The notes beneath the pieces are model-generated. The model was given only the letters and a program-made list of their open reading frames with translations. It had not been told where the DNA came from and did no database searches. A program made the translations under genes and the position numbers. Positions 32,371-43,326 of a stretch of 64,000 bases of DNA are shown one piece after another. Each line of letters opens with the position of its first letter. The stretch's first letter is position 1. Source of the DNA: Heterohyrax brucei (taxonomy: Eukaryota > Chordata > Mammalia > Hyracoidea > Procaviidae); contig CM053141.1 of the NCBI GenBank assembly GCA_028571685.1, positions 131,282,833-131,346,832 of the forward strand, read 5' to 3'.

Positions 32371-33310
32371 TGTTGTTGTTAGGTGCCATCGAGTCCATTC
32401 CAACTCACTAGCATAGTATGCACAAAAGAAGAAAATACAGCCCAGGCTTGTGCCGTGTCCACAATCATTTTATGCTTACTCGCATTGCTGCAGCACTGTG
32501 TCAATCCAGCTTGCCGAGGGTCTTCCTCTTTTTGGCTGACCCTCTGCTGTACCAAGCGTGATGCCCTTCTCTGGGTACCGATCCTTCCTGACAGCATGTC
32601 CAAAGGATGTAAGATGCAGTCTCACCATCTTTGCTTCCAAGAAGCACTCTGGTTGTACTTCTTCCAGAACAGATCTGTTTTTTCTATTAGCAATATTGTT
32701 CTCCAACACCACAATTCAGTTCTATCTGCCTTGTTCATCCTCCAGCTTTCACATGCATGTGATGCAATTGGAGATACCATGGCTTGGGTCATGCGCACTT
32801 TAGTCTTTCAAAGTGGAATCTACTTTTCAGTACTTTAAAGAGGTACTTTACAGCAGATTTTCTCAGTGCAATGCATCTTTTAACTTATTGACTGCTATTT
32901 CCATGGGCATTGATTGAAGCTCTTTCTTCTTATTTTGAGTTGTGCCACATCAGCAAATGAAGATCCGTCCGCGTCATTAAGGATGACTACTTTGAGGAGA
33001 CAGCTCTTCCGCTGTTGTTTTCTGAGCGCCTTCCAACCTGGGTTGTTCTTTGTCTGCTACAGTATCTGACCATGTTCTGCTGCTGTTCCTAAGGTTTTCA
33101 CTGGCTAATTTGCTTTCGGTAGTAGAATGCCTTAGCCTGTCTTAGTCCTGGAAGTCAGAATTAGACTTCCTAGTCTGTCTTAGTCTGGAAGCTCAGCTGA
33201 AACCTGTCCATCATGGGTGACCCTGCTGGTATCTAAATACTAGTGGCATAGCTTTCAGCATCACAACAACACACAAGCCCCAACAGTATGACAAACTAAC
33301 AGACTAGTGG
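32371..33310 (-). mobile_element. Internally deleted RTE (RTE1-N-like)
   Basis: Antisense RTE 3' region (32371 to about 32916) starts at 'TGTTGTTGTTAGGTGCC' and includes the C-terminus of ORF2. It joins directly to the antisense 5' UTR (about 32917-33310), which contains 'TTGTGCCACATCAGCAAATG' and ends near 'AGTATGACAAAC'. About 2 kb of endonuclease and RT sequence is missing. A short direct duplication of 'CTAGTCTGTCTTAGTC' lies near 33130-33195. It resembles the non-autonomous RTE derivatives known from elephant. Confidence 0.82.
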
Positions 33311-33325
33311 TTGAGAACCTACTCT

Positions 33326-33425
33326 TTAGAGATGAGGAAAGAAAATGTAAGTACTGTAAGGAATGTAAGTACTGTTCCTGGATTCACACAGGTAGTGAGT
33401 CTGTCATCGGAAGCCCTGTGCTGCC
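33326..33425 (+). mobile_element. MIR, right part
   Basis: 'AGAGATGAGGAAAGAAAATG' and 'GATTCACACAGGTAGTGAG' continue the MIR begun at 32280. Confidence 0.65.
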
Positions 33426-33497
33426 CACCACCTTCCAGTGCCTGGAAGAATGAAGCGTTTATGTTCTGAAGAAAATCCGTATTCCATTTCATCGGCC

Positions 33498-33700
33498 TTT
33501 GTTGTCGTTAACTGTTGTCGAGTGCATTCTGACCCACAGTAACCCTACATGTGCAGAATAGAGCTGCTCCATGGGTTCTCAAGGCTGTGAACCTTGAGAA
33601 GCATATCAGGCCTCACTTCTGAAGCGTCTCTATGTGAGTTTGAGCTACTGCCATTTGGCCTAGTTGTTGAACACTTAACTGTTTGAGCCATGCAGGGGCT
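33498..33700 (-). mobile_element. AfroSINE, long subtype
   Basis: Antisense: 'TGTTGTCGAGTGCATTCTG', 'AATAGAGCTGCTCCATGGG', 'TCTCAAGGCTGTGAACC', 'GAACACTTAACTGTTTGAGC'. Confidence 0.85.
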
Positions 33701-33719
33701 TCGTAAGCCCTTAAGGTTG

Positions 33720-33781
33720 TTTTCTGTTGTTGTTTGGTTGGTTGGTTTTTTGTTTTCTGTTTTCTGATTTGGGGGGGGGGG
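33720..33781. repeat. T/G-rich simple repeat with G11 run
   Basis: TTG/GTT-rich sequence ends in eleven consecutive G at 33771-33781. Confidence 0.85.
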
Positions 33782-34044
33782 TGCTTTTTGAGTGAGGGGT
33801 AGGGCAAAAGGTACATATATTCATCAGCAGTATTTAAAGTAGATGATAAATTTTACCTTTTTTTTGCTTTTCTACTCTAACATTATAACTTAATGAATTT
33901 CTGAGTTTGTCAATGTTGTTAGGAATAGTCTATGTAGATTTAATATGAAATGCGATAGTCAAGTTTGAGTGCTCTAATTTTTTAGCTTTAACTTTGCTAA
34001 GTTTTTAATTAAAAATAGCTTAATATTGAGTGACAATTAAATGT

Positions 34045-34245
34045 TGTTTTTGTGTGCCATCAGTTTGATTCTGATTCATAGAGACCCTCTGTGACAGAGT
34101 AGGATGGTCACATAGGCTTTCTAGGCTGTAATCCTTATGGGAGCATATCCTCAGTCATTTGCTCCCACAGAGCCCCTGGTAAGTTCAAATCATGAGCTTT
34201 TCTGTTAGCAGCTGGGCAGTTAATCACTGTGCCACCAGAGCTCCT
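34045..34245 (-). mobile_element. AfroSINE, long subtype
   Basis: Antisense: 'CATCAGTTTGATTCTGATTC', 'GGCTTTCTAGGCTGTAATCC', 'GTTAGCAGCTGGGCAG' and 'CACTGTGCCACCAGAGCTCC'. Confidence 0.88.
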
Positions 34246-34342
34246 TACCAATTAAATACCCATTTGATGCTATTCAGTAAATTATTAGTAAAAATATTTT
34301 GTATTCAAATGTTATAATTTATTAACAGATACTTTTCTTAAA

Positions 34343-34486
34343 AAATTCATTGCCTTCAAGTTGATTTTGACTCATAGCAACCCTACAAGACAGAGTAGAA
34401 CTTCCCCATGGAACTTCCAAGGAGAATTCAAATTGCCAACATTTTGGTTACCAGTCATAGCTCTTAACTACAATGCTACCAAGGCT
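34343..34486 (-). mobile_element. AfroSINE
   Basis: Antisense: 'TTCAAGTTGATTTTGACTC', 'AACCCTACAAGACAGAGTAG', 'TTTTGGTTACCAGTCATAGC', 'CTACCAAGGCTC'. It is slightly shortened in the middle. Confidence 0.88.
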
Positions 34487-34739
34487 CAACACATATGTAA
34501 TAAGTGTGGAGTTGACATTTGGGTGTTTTATTCAGTCCCCTGTTCTTCCTACCTAGAAGGAAGAGTTCCTGGAATGTGATTGGTTCTCACTGAGTATTGG
34601 TTGAATTCATGTGTGAGTAGCTGAAAAGGATGAAATTAAATTCCTTAAGTTTATTCAAAGATAAAGTTTTGCTTTTCTCTACTAGTACTAAAGCGTATTG
34701 TTGATAAAGAAAATCAGCAGTAATACGGGAAGCAGTAGA

Positions 34740-34910
34740 AGCTAAGCCAGATCATAACCTTTTCTCACTGTAGCCCTCATCCCTGCCCGAGGTGGTGCTT
34801 TTGAGCCCCTTAAAGTTAGGGGTCTTTCTCACTCATCTGTACGTCCCTAGCATTGACATACTGTATAGTGCTCAGTAAGTAGTTAGTAAAAATGAGTGAA
34901 TGATAGAGCA
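34740..34910 (+). mobile_element. L2 3' end
   Basis: 'CTCACTCATCTGTACGTCCC', 'TAGCATTGACATACTG', 'GTGCTCAGTAAGTAG' and 'AATGAGTGAATG' follow the order of the L2 3' terminus. Confidence 0.7.
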
Positions 34911-34963
34911 AACTTAATGACTTAGATTCTTAACTTTTTATTCTTACCTAGTTTGAACAGAAA

Positions 34964-35112
34964 ACCTAGTGCTTGGTGGCATAGTGTTTAAGTGCTAACC
35001 AAAAGATTGGTAGTTCAGATCTACCAACTGCTCCTATGGGGCAGTTCTGCTGTGTCCTGCAGGTTTGCTAAGAGTCACAATTGACTCAGTAGCAATGGAT
35101 TTGGTTTTTCTG
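34964..35112 (+). mobile_element. AfroSINE
   Basis: Plus-strand copy with 'TTGGTGGCATAGTGTTTAAG', a head shortened by about ten bases, 'GTAGTTCAGATCTACC' and 'TGACTCAGTAGCAATGG'. Confidence 0.88.
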
Positions 35113-36265
35113 TTTAGTCTGAGTAAGTCTCAAGTACAGTTGCTGCAGTTCTTGAGGAACATATTTCTAAAGGCTTAAGGCAGGAATAAGCAGCAACCTG
35201 GCGTCTCAGGATTGGGTGAGACCTCATGGGCCATGAGCTCCAACTGCTCTCTAATACTTACAGTCCTCACAGTGTCAGCCACAAGAGAGCGCCTAGCCTC
35301 TGCGTTAACATTTTCTGTGTCACTTCCTCCTTGATTTCTCATGAACCTGAGCATGTTTTCTTGAGTTTGGTTTAGCCTGTTGGCACTTCACACAACAACA
35401 CTAGATTTCCTGAGACAGGGTATTACTGTCAATACTTTAGATAGTCGTTTAATTTCTGGAGACTGCTGTACACCAAAGAACTTGGGCTATTTATATCAGT
35501 TCCGTGGCAGGACATCCTGCCCATTTTCTTCCTAATTACTGTCCTGCGAGCTGATCCTAATTTGTCTGTGTTAATAACTAACTAGGAAACAACACTCAAA
35601 GAATATTGATTAATGATTCAGTGCTAATTTCAAGAAAGTTTCCAGGGGTTTGCTGTAGCATTCTATTTTTAGACAAAAAATGGATATTCAGTGAATGTTC
35701 TTGAAGACTTGAGTGATCTAGACCCGTAGTTCATAAGTTCTTCATTCACATTGTGCGGTCCCTCATGTGCTTCTGCCATAGACATGTCTCCTTTGTTAAC
35801 TTCCCCTCTCATCCATGTTAACATCTCCATCAATACATCCCATTCCTTCTTTCTGCACCCCTTTCATAAGGCACCCCCTTCATAACTCCCTGCACCATGT
35901 TCAGTTTGTTTAGGGATGTCTAAAGTAAATACACTATTTTTAAAAGTTCTTTGATTTTTTTAACAGAAGCTTCATAACCTACTTCCACCTCCCCACATGG
36001 TGAAACAGGGGAACAGTGCCGCAGGCAGACATTGGCACCAGGACACCAGGAAATGCCCAAGAAGGTCAGCCCTACCTTGCCATGATGTTTTCAGGAGTTT
36101 GGACAACACATACAAGCATTTCTAAGAAAAATGCAAGTGCAGTTTATAATATTTATTTGAAATATGCACAAATAGTTGCAACTAACAATATTTTTGAATA
36201 TGCAAGCTATGAGATATTGACAACAATGAACATGATTAACAATCATAGCATTAGTCATCACCACA
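35113..36265. other. Unique DNA, no gene seen
   Basis: About 1.15 kb with no recognised repeat. The 96-codon frame at 36016-36306 runs into a SINE tail and has no coding support. Confidence 0.5.
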
Positions 36266-36303
36266 TAAAACCCATGCCAGTTGCCATCGAGGTGATTCCA
36301 ACT
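36266..36303 (-). mobile_element. Very short AfroSINE tail
   Basis: About 37 bases ('CCATGCCAGTTGCCATCGAG', 'GTGATTCCAACTTA') match only the SINE/RTE 3' terminus in antisense. No clear duplication was found at the ends. Confidence 0.6.
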
Positions 36304-37029
36304 TAAGTTGTCATATTTTCAATTGGTATTTAATGTGTTGACTCCACAGAGGAAAATCTATATAATAATATCATGAACTTCAATGATATTTTGTTTGCAG
36401 TGATTGAAAATTATCTTAAGAAACATTCATGTAAATTACATGAATTAACTTTTGAAAGCCAGGATTAATGAGTTCATGTCAGAATATCCATGCTTTATGG
36501 AAAAGAAAAAAAACTAGTTTACAATTGGATAAGTTCTTTCCAGATACTGAGTTAGGTATCTAATAATCTTGGTTATTAAAAAATAACAAGTACATAAAAT
36601 AGATAATTATTTAGGACCACATATTTGAGCCAGTGCTCATTTTTTCATAAAGAGTGATTTGTAGTACATAGAACTCATCTAGAATTTGGAAATAGTCGTG
36701 GCTATACCATATGTGACCACAAGAAGAATCATTACCTTTAACAGCTGTGGATTCCTAATGAAGTGAAAATTGCACAGTCAAGGTCATTACAGTTCTACTG
36801 CTACAATTTTCTATTGTGTCATTGTAACAGGCTGTAAGGGTTTCATTGGTCCCAGTATTTTTCTGTGTATTAGAGAATGTGAGATTATTTTTCTCAATGA
36901 ACAATATCTGCACCTATCTGCAGCTCTTTCTGCTCTCATTGCCCCGTGACAGCACACTCCTTCTTTTCATTTTACACTTGCCATATTCTCTTTCCAAGCT
37001 CCTGCCCGCTCTTTTCTCCCATTTAGAAA
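36304..37029. other. Unique DNA, no gene seen
   Basis: AT-rich; nothing recognised. Confidence 0.45.
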
Positions 37030-37255
37030 GAGACTGATAGGACAGCCTCCTATCAGTGCATAGAACCGTAAGGTACACACACCATATGGTCACATTGTGT
37101 CCCTGAGTGTAGTCCAGTTTTGTCTGAAGAGTTGACCTCAGTAGTGTTTTCTAGACAGGGGCAGCAGCAGGTCTAGGGGCCATAGTCCCAGGGGATCCCC
37201 TGAGCCATTGGACCATCACTTGTGGTCTTTTAGTAGAATTCTTGAGCTGTACCTT
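37030..37255 (-). mobile_element. L1 3' UTR fragment
   Basis: Antisense match to 27740-27930: 'GTGCATAGAACCGTAAGG', 'CCATATGGTCACATTGTG', 'GACAGGGGCAGCAGCAGG', 'GGGGATCCCCTGAGCC'. Both the tail and the upstream L1 are missing. Confidence 0.85.
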
Positions 37256-37596
37256 CATATCTATACAGGGCTCTCTAGATGCTTTTTGTGTTAAACATTT
37301 ATACTAAATATTTTTACATATAGACAACCCCTAAATTATGCCATTGTTAGTAAACTATTAGGTTTAAAGAGAGAATTTATTCTGAATCCCTAAATAAAAG
37401 ATGTCTACATAATGTGAAATATTTAGAATATATTGGCATGTTAACAATAACTTTTATTTTAATGATTTATGACCTTATACATTTAGTATGCTTTGGATAT
37501 TTCAATATTGGATATTTCAATAAATTTCTTTGAGTAGTATTAATTTTGTAGGTGAAAGCCTGTTAAATGAAATGTTTTTTGGTATACCGATATAAT
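37256..37596. other. Unique AT-rich DNA
   Basis: Nothing recognised apart from a short local repeat of 'GGATATTTCAATA'. Confidence 0.45.
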
Positions 37597-37760
37597 GAAT
37601 TTGGAGTGCTGGGGGTGCTCGGGTTAAGAACTTGGCTGCTAAGCAAAAAGACAGCAGTCAAAATCCACCAACCACTGTTTCAAAACCATATGAGGGACTT
37701 CTACTGTGTCCTGTAGGACTGCAAGGAATCACAATCAACTTTACAGCAACCAGTTTTATA
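37597..37760 (+). mobile_element. AfroSINE
   Basis: Plus-strand copy: 'GGTTAAGAACTTGGCTGCTA', 'CTACTGTGTCCTGTAGGACT' and 'ATCAACTTTACAGCAACC'. The head is diverged. Confidence 0.82.
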
Positions 37761-37879
37761 GTGATTTAATAATGTAAGTAGTAATCTATTTTCAGTTGTG
37801 AGATTGTGTCACTCATACTGTTTTTCAGCAGTTTGCTAGGAACTGTGCCATGAAATCAGTCTTCATTTTAATATGCTCT

Positions 37880-39280
37880 AATTCAGAAGTTATTGACCAA
37901 TATCATGAGTTTCACATGCAAAAAAAATATGCTGAAAATAATGCAAAAGCTGTTGTAGCAGTACATTAACAGGGAACTGCCAGAAATTCAAATTGGATTC
38001 AGTAGAGGATGGGGAAAGAGGAATATTGTTGCTGATGTCGGGTGGATCTTGGCTGAAAGCAGAGAATACTAGTAAGATTTTTACCTGTGTTTTGCTGACT
38101 ATGCAAAGACATTCAGCTGTGTGGAAATTATGGTTAAGACTGTGAAGAATGGGAATTCCAAAACACCCATAAATAGTCCCAGAGGCACATGTTCAAACAG
38201 AACAAGGGGGTACTGCATGATTTAAAATTAGGAAAACTGTGTTAAGGCTGTAGCATTTCAACATACTTACTGGTGGTGCAGTAGTTAAGTGCTACAACTG
38301 ATAACCAAAAGGTCAGTGTTCATATCCACCAGGCACTCCTTGGAAAGTCTATGGAGCAGTTCTGGTTTGTCCTGTAGGGTTGTTATGAGTCAGGGTTGAC
38401 TCAATGTGAATAGATTTGGCTTTTGATTATACTGAGCACATAATCTGAGAAACTACTATGTGAAGAAGAATATGGCATCGGGATTGGCGAAACACTCATT
38501 AACAGTCTGTGATATGCAGATCACACAGCCTTGCTTGCTGAAAATGATGAGGACTGGATGCACTCACTCATAAAGGTAAAAAATTAGCCTTAATTGTGGT
38601 TTATGTATTAACATAAAGAAAAAAATACCTCGTAACTGGATCAGTAAGTAACATCATGATAAATGGAGAAAAGATTGAAGTTGTCAAGGATTTCATTTTA
38701 TTTGGATCCACAATCAAAGCCCTTGGAAGCAGGAGTTAAGAAATCAAACAAGGTATTGCATTGAGCAAATCTGCTGTGAAAAATGCATTTAAGGCATTAA
38801 AAAGCAAAATTGTCATTTTGAGGACTAAGGTGAGAATGACCCAAGTGGTTGTCAAGCAACTCATACACATGTGAAAGTTGGACAATGAATAAGGAAGACT
38901 GAAGAATAATTAGTGTCTTTGAATTCTGATGTTGGCAAGTTATGTTGACTATACCATGGACTGCCAGAATAACCAGTAAATCTGGGTTAGAAGTACAGCC
39001 AGAATGTCCTCTTCGAAGCAAGGATGATGAGACATCATTTAATGTAGTTTTAGATATGTTATCAGGAGAGACTGTTCCCTGCAGAATGACATCATGGTTG
39101 GTAACATAGAGGGTCCGAAAAAAAGAGGAAGCCGCTTAATGAGATGGATTGACATAGTGGTTGCAAAACTGGGCTTAAGCGTAGAGTAACTGTGAGGATG
39201 GTGCAGGACCGAGCAGTGTTTCATTCTGTTGTAAATGGGGTCACTGTGAGTCAGAATGGACTTGAAGGCACCAAACAACA
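37880..39280 (+). mobile_element. RTE LINE, 5'-truncated, with nested SINE
   Basis: Begins in the RT fingers region ('ACCAATATCATGAG') and runs to 'GGCACCAAACAACA'. RT catalytic-box DNA is seen near 38515-38530 ('ATATGCAGATCACACAGCC'), where the second aspartate codon is altered. An AfroSINE interrupts it at 38270-38427. Several stops break the frame. Confidence 0.9.
38270..38427 (+). mobile_element. AfroSINE nested in RTE
   Basis: 'TGGTGGTGCAGTAGTTAAG', 'CCACCAGGCACTCCTTGG', 'TCCTGTAGGGTTGTTATGAG', ending 'GATTTGGCTTTTGA'. RTE sequence flanks both sides. Confidence 0.9.
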
Positions 39281-40154
39281 AGAGATAAAACTGAGGGGTT
39301 TGGACTGTAGCTGCACTTATTTTCTCAACCAAATTAGTCTTTGAAAGTATATGTAGAATGGAAAAAATATATGTATATGTGTATATATCTTTTCATCAAG
39401 ATAAAAATGAAAAGGTAAAAACAAACAAACCGGCAAACAAAAAACCTCTTTTCATCTGTACTGATATACATGATTCATGGAGGATATATCTGAGATTGCT
39501 TCTCTCCATCTTTCTTTCTTTTATGAATAATGTGAATTCATCATGAAATAGCATAATGGAGCCGAGATCAAATTCTGTGGTGAAGAGAAAGACAGAAACT
39601 TAGTTTCTCAAGTTCCAGTTCTGTCTCGAATATTAACTTCTTGATTAATATATTACGTATCACTTGTTTAATCTATGTTCCTGAGACTTTCAGCTAATTT
39701 AAGGGACCTAGTTTTTGTGTGTTCTGTTGTAGGGCTAGCATTTTCTGCTGGAATAAACTCTTAATGGTGTGCCTCAAACTACCAGTATATGTATTTTATC
39801 TAGAGGCATTAGACAGGCATAGATTGATTCTTATGTTGTTTAAGTAGGGAATGTTCATGCCAGATTAGCAATATGCTCAGAAGTACATGTTGCATGATGC
39901 CTTTAACATCATATCCTTTAGTGAGATATTCTGCATCCTTTGATTGCCAGTGTACTTATTATAAAGTCACAGACCTGCTCAAACTCATTTCAAATTTTTC
40001 TAAAGAGAATGGTTTTACGTCTAAGTATTCAATTGTCTCAGCTGAGTTCGCTTGATTTAAAACAATGAATTCATTGTTGAAGTAATTATAAGGTTGATTA
40101 GTAAAACTAATAGTCTAGTTGTAGCACTGTTTTTCTGGAACTTGTATGGGGGCT
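39281..40154. other. Unique DNA, no gene seen
   Basis: Holds short TATA-rich and CAAACAAAC-rich tracts near 39360-39440 but no recognised repeat or gene. Confidence 0.5.
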
Positions 40155-40337
40155 ATACATTATACAGGGTGCTCCAGTGGTGCGGGTCTTATGGATCAAA
40201 AGATCCACTGTTTGAACCCGCGAACAGCTCCATGGGAGAGAAAAACTAGTTATCTTTTTCAGTGTGGCAGCTCTACTGTGTCCAGCAATTTATAGGGTTG
40301 CTATGATTTAGAAACTACTTAATAATGAACAACAACA
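40155..40337 (+). mobile_element. AfroSINE, long subtype
   Basis: 'GGTGCTCCAGTGGTGC', 'TTTGAACCCGCGAACAGC', 'GAGAGAAAAACTAGTTATC' and a degraded (CAA)n end. Confidence 0.78.
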
Positions 40338-40377
40338 CATATTATGCTACAATATAAGAAGTACTTGCTACATTAGG

Positions 40378-40535
40378 AAACCCTAGTAGCATAGTGGCTA
40401 AGTGCTTTATCTGGTAACCCAGAGGTCGACAGTGCTCCTTGGACACTCTACGGGACAGTTCTACTCTGCCCTATAGGGCTACTACGAGTTGGAGTCGACT
40501 TGACCATACTGGGTTTGTTTTTCTTTTTGTTTTCT
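40378..40535 (+). mobile_element. AfroSINE
   Basis: 'AACCCTAGTAGCATAGTGG', 'GTGCTCCTTGGACACTCTAC', 'TATAGGGCTACTACGAGTTG', 'GAGTCGACTTGACC'. About 15 bases of the head are missing. Confidence 0.9.
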
Positions 40536-40597
40536 GTTTTGCTATATTAAGCAAAAGAGGGAACCTAGAATATAATGTTTCCGTGGATTTTAATCTT

Positions 40598-40735
40598 AGT
40601 GCAGAGCATGGCTGCTAACCCAAAGGTTAGCAGTTTGAATCCACTCAGCAGGGTCTTAAGAGAAAGACCTGGTGATCTATTCTGGCACACACTGAATCAC
40701 AATGAATCGGAGTTGACTTGAAGACAAGAGTGTTG
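40598..40735 (+). mobile_element. AfroSINE, long subtype, partial
   Basis: 'CATGGCTGCTAACCCAAAGG', 'GTTTGAATCCACTCAGCAGG', 'GAGAAAGACCTGGTGATC', 'CGGAGTTGACTTGAAG'. Confidence 0.82.
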
Positions 40736-41956
40736 GTTTGTATTAGATCTTGAGAACAAATAAAATCACAGACAGATAAAACAAATAGCAGTGGTCACTC
40801 AGTGATTTGTTATACTGTCAGACTAATAAAAATTACATACTTGTATGAAAGAGAGGTAGAATAATTTGAGACACTGGTGAATCCCAGTAATGAGAAAAGT
40901 CTTCCTAAGTGTCTAATTTAAAAAAGAATAAAGCAGTTCTTTGGTATTGTTAACATTTTTGAAAAACTGAAAATGAGCAATTTGAACTAATTTATTTATA
41001 AGTTTTTCACCTAATTTACCTATTTATGCATCACTCATCAGTCATGCATTTTATATTGGGTACTGTGCTAGAATAAGAGATCAGAAGATTATTTAGACAT
41101 AGTCCTGTCCTTGATATGTTCACAGTCTAGTAGAAGTGTTAAGAAATAAACAAGAATAAGTAGATGTTTACATAAAAATATTCTTTGATTTGGAGGTACA
41201 CCAGAGAGCATTAAAGTATCACATTCATTTTTTGTGAAATATGAGGCATGGTGACAGTTGGGAGAAGTTAAAATTGATATGATTCAAAGAGTAGAATAAG
41301 TATCATTTAATAGATGTCTGAGTTTCTGAAGGACGAATGTGCATTGAATTGATAAGCCTTGACAAAGTCTGCTGTTTTAATTAATAAAATAAAAAGAACA
41401 CTTTGAGAAATATCTATCTGAACATTTGGGAGAATGTGCAGTTGCATAATAAAATAGTGAAAGACATTCATCATAAAAATTTCTCATAAAAATCTATTCA
41501 TCACAAAAAATGACCTTGAGTAGGGTAATAATGAGGAATTATGGAGCACAGCAACAGCAAGGCCAGCAGTCACAGTGGTGAAATAGGCAGATCAGCTTCA
41601 CGGTCATGTTAGAATTCTCCGCAGATGTGTGCAGTGATTGACAACCTGCACAGAGGTGTACTGCTGTGACAGAGTTGTGCTTGATTTTGTTGTGAAATCA
41701 CACGCTGTGGATATTATTCCAGAGAAGTGTAGTTTATAGCCAGCCTTAGTCAGTAAACAAGTAGTTCTATTTTGTAGGTCAGTGAATTTGCTTTAAGAGC
41801 AACGCTGTATGTGGAAAAATATGACAGGGGGCATTTTTTGATTATTGTTGTTAGCATGTTATCTTGCCAAGGTTCTGTGAATGAAAAGATAAATTTGTAT
41901 TTCCCCATCTGCCTCACTGGCAGTCTTTTCTTTTTTCCTAAATTCTTCTTGCTTCC
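40736..41956. other. Unique DNA, no gene seen
   Basis: About 1.2 kb. The segment at about 41055-41145 ('GGTACTGTGCTAG', 'TCACAGTCTAGTAG') resembles an ancient MIR/L2-class repeat, but the family is uncertain. Confidence 0.45.
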
Positions 41957-42146
41957 AAAACCCACTACCACTGAGCTGATTCAGACTCATAGCAACCCTA
42001 TGGGACAGAGTAGAATTGCCCCATAAGGCTTCCAAGATTGTAAATCTTTATGGAAGCAGAGTGCCAACATCTGTCTTCCAAGGAGTGGCAGGTTGTGCTT
42101 ATACCTCTGTTTTTTCAGTTAGCAGCTTCATCAACCTCTAAATGTC
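41957..42146 (-). mobile_element. AfroSINE, long subtype
   Basis: Antisense: 'ACCACTGAGCTGATTCAGAC', 'GGACAGAGTAGAATTGCCCC', 'GGCTTCCAAGATTGTAAATC', 'TCAGTTAGCAGC'. Confidence 0.88.
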
Positions 42147-42151
42147 ACCGA

Positions 42152-42317
42152 GAAACCAAACCCAACCCATTGCTCTCAAGTTAATTCCCACTCATAGCAA
42201 CCATACAGAACAGGATAGAACTGCCCATATGGTTTCCAAGGAGCACCTCATGGATTTGAACTGTTAACTTTTTGGTTAGCAGCTATAGCACTTAACCACT
42301 GCATCACCAGGCTTTCT
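42152..42317 (-). mobile_element. AfroSINE
   Basis: Antisense from 'AACCAAACCCAACCCATTGC' through 'TTTTTGGTTAGCAGC' to 'ATCACCAGGCTTTC'. It lies in tandem, same orientation, with the preceding SINE. Confidence 0.92.
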
Positions 42318-42334
42318 AACCCTGCTTCTTCTAT

Positions 42335-42412
42335 CTTTCCTTGCCTCCTTCCTGTTTCCCTTTTTCAGACTTCCTCTCCTTCCTCTCTCCCTGTCTTCCT
42401 CCCTCTTCCTCA
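42335..42412. repeat. CT-rich (pyrimidine) tract
   Basis: About 75 bases, almost entirely C and T on the plus strand. Confidence 0.8.
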
Positions 42413-43320
42413 TCCAGCTTACCTTGCTGACCTCATCAAGCCCCATGGCTTTAAACACCAACTGTGTATGAATGATCACCAAACATATCGCTAGCCCTGA
42501 CCTCTCTCCTGAGCCCACTGATCATATCTACTGGATGTCTAATCCCCAGTGCTGTCTAACAGGTGGCTCAAACTAAATGTATTGAAAGCAGAACTTTAGA
42601 ATCAATATCCAGGCCCGTGACTCTTTCTCATTTGGCTTTCCTTGGCTCAGTAAATCATACCATCATCCACCCAACTGCAAAAAGCAGAACTCCGTGCACT
42701 GTTTTGTGTCCTCCGTTTTCACATTCAGTTCTTTTGAAAGTTTTGTCAAATATGCCTCCAAAGTATATTCAAATCATCCTTCATTTTGCACCTTCCCTGC
42801 TCCCAGCTAAGTCGTCCCCATCTTTTAATTAGATGGTGCTTACATGACTTCCTGACTAGTGTCTGCTTCTTCTTCTGGCCTCTTATTATCCGTTTTCCTC
42901 AGAGAAACAAAAAGAGGTTTCTTGAAATACAAAAATGGTTTGTGTCATCCTGCCTTGACAATCTGCAGAGCACTCTTCCCTTTGACACTAGGTTACAGTC
43001 AGTCTCCATATCTTGGCTGCCTACCTGGTGATTTATCCACTGTGGTCTTTTCTGGCCTCACAACTCATTTTCTACTGTCTCTGATGACCCCCGCCCATCA
43101 CTCTGCCAAATAAACCATTCTTTTGGATTTTGGATTGTTGTGCTTCTTCATTTGGGCTTTTGTGCATAGTGTGTATCTGTTAGATGTGGACATGTTTGAC
43201 TCATTCTCTTCTTTTAGTCTTATCTCAAATGCACCTTTTCCAGAAGTGCCTTTACTGACACCTGGCCTGAGGAAGATTATACTACTGATGCAATGCTTTC
43301 TGTTATAGTAATCACTTTTT
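42400..43320 (+). mobile_element. L2 LINE, ORF2 C-terminal part
   Basis: A 0.9 kb sense L2 stretch. 'GACCTCATCAAGCCCCATGG' and the following bases mirror the RT region just before the L2 YADD box, here degraded. 'TACTGGATGTCTAATCCCC' and 'GGTGGCTCAAACTAAATG' follow. The region with 'ATGACTTCCTGACTAGTG' corresponds to the L2 C-terminal segment usually reading DYCNSLL. The end has 'CTCAAATGCACCTTTTCC'. It is ancient and heavily mutated. Confidence 0.75.
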
Positions 43321-43326
43321 TGATGA

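Noticed and set aside
32383-32838. 151-codon open frame on the plus strand
   Set aside because: It lies antisense to an internally deleted RTE and encodes nothing recognisable; it is a shadow of the LINE.
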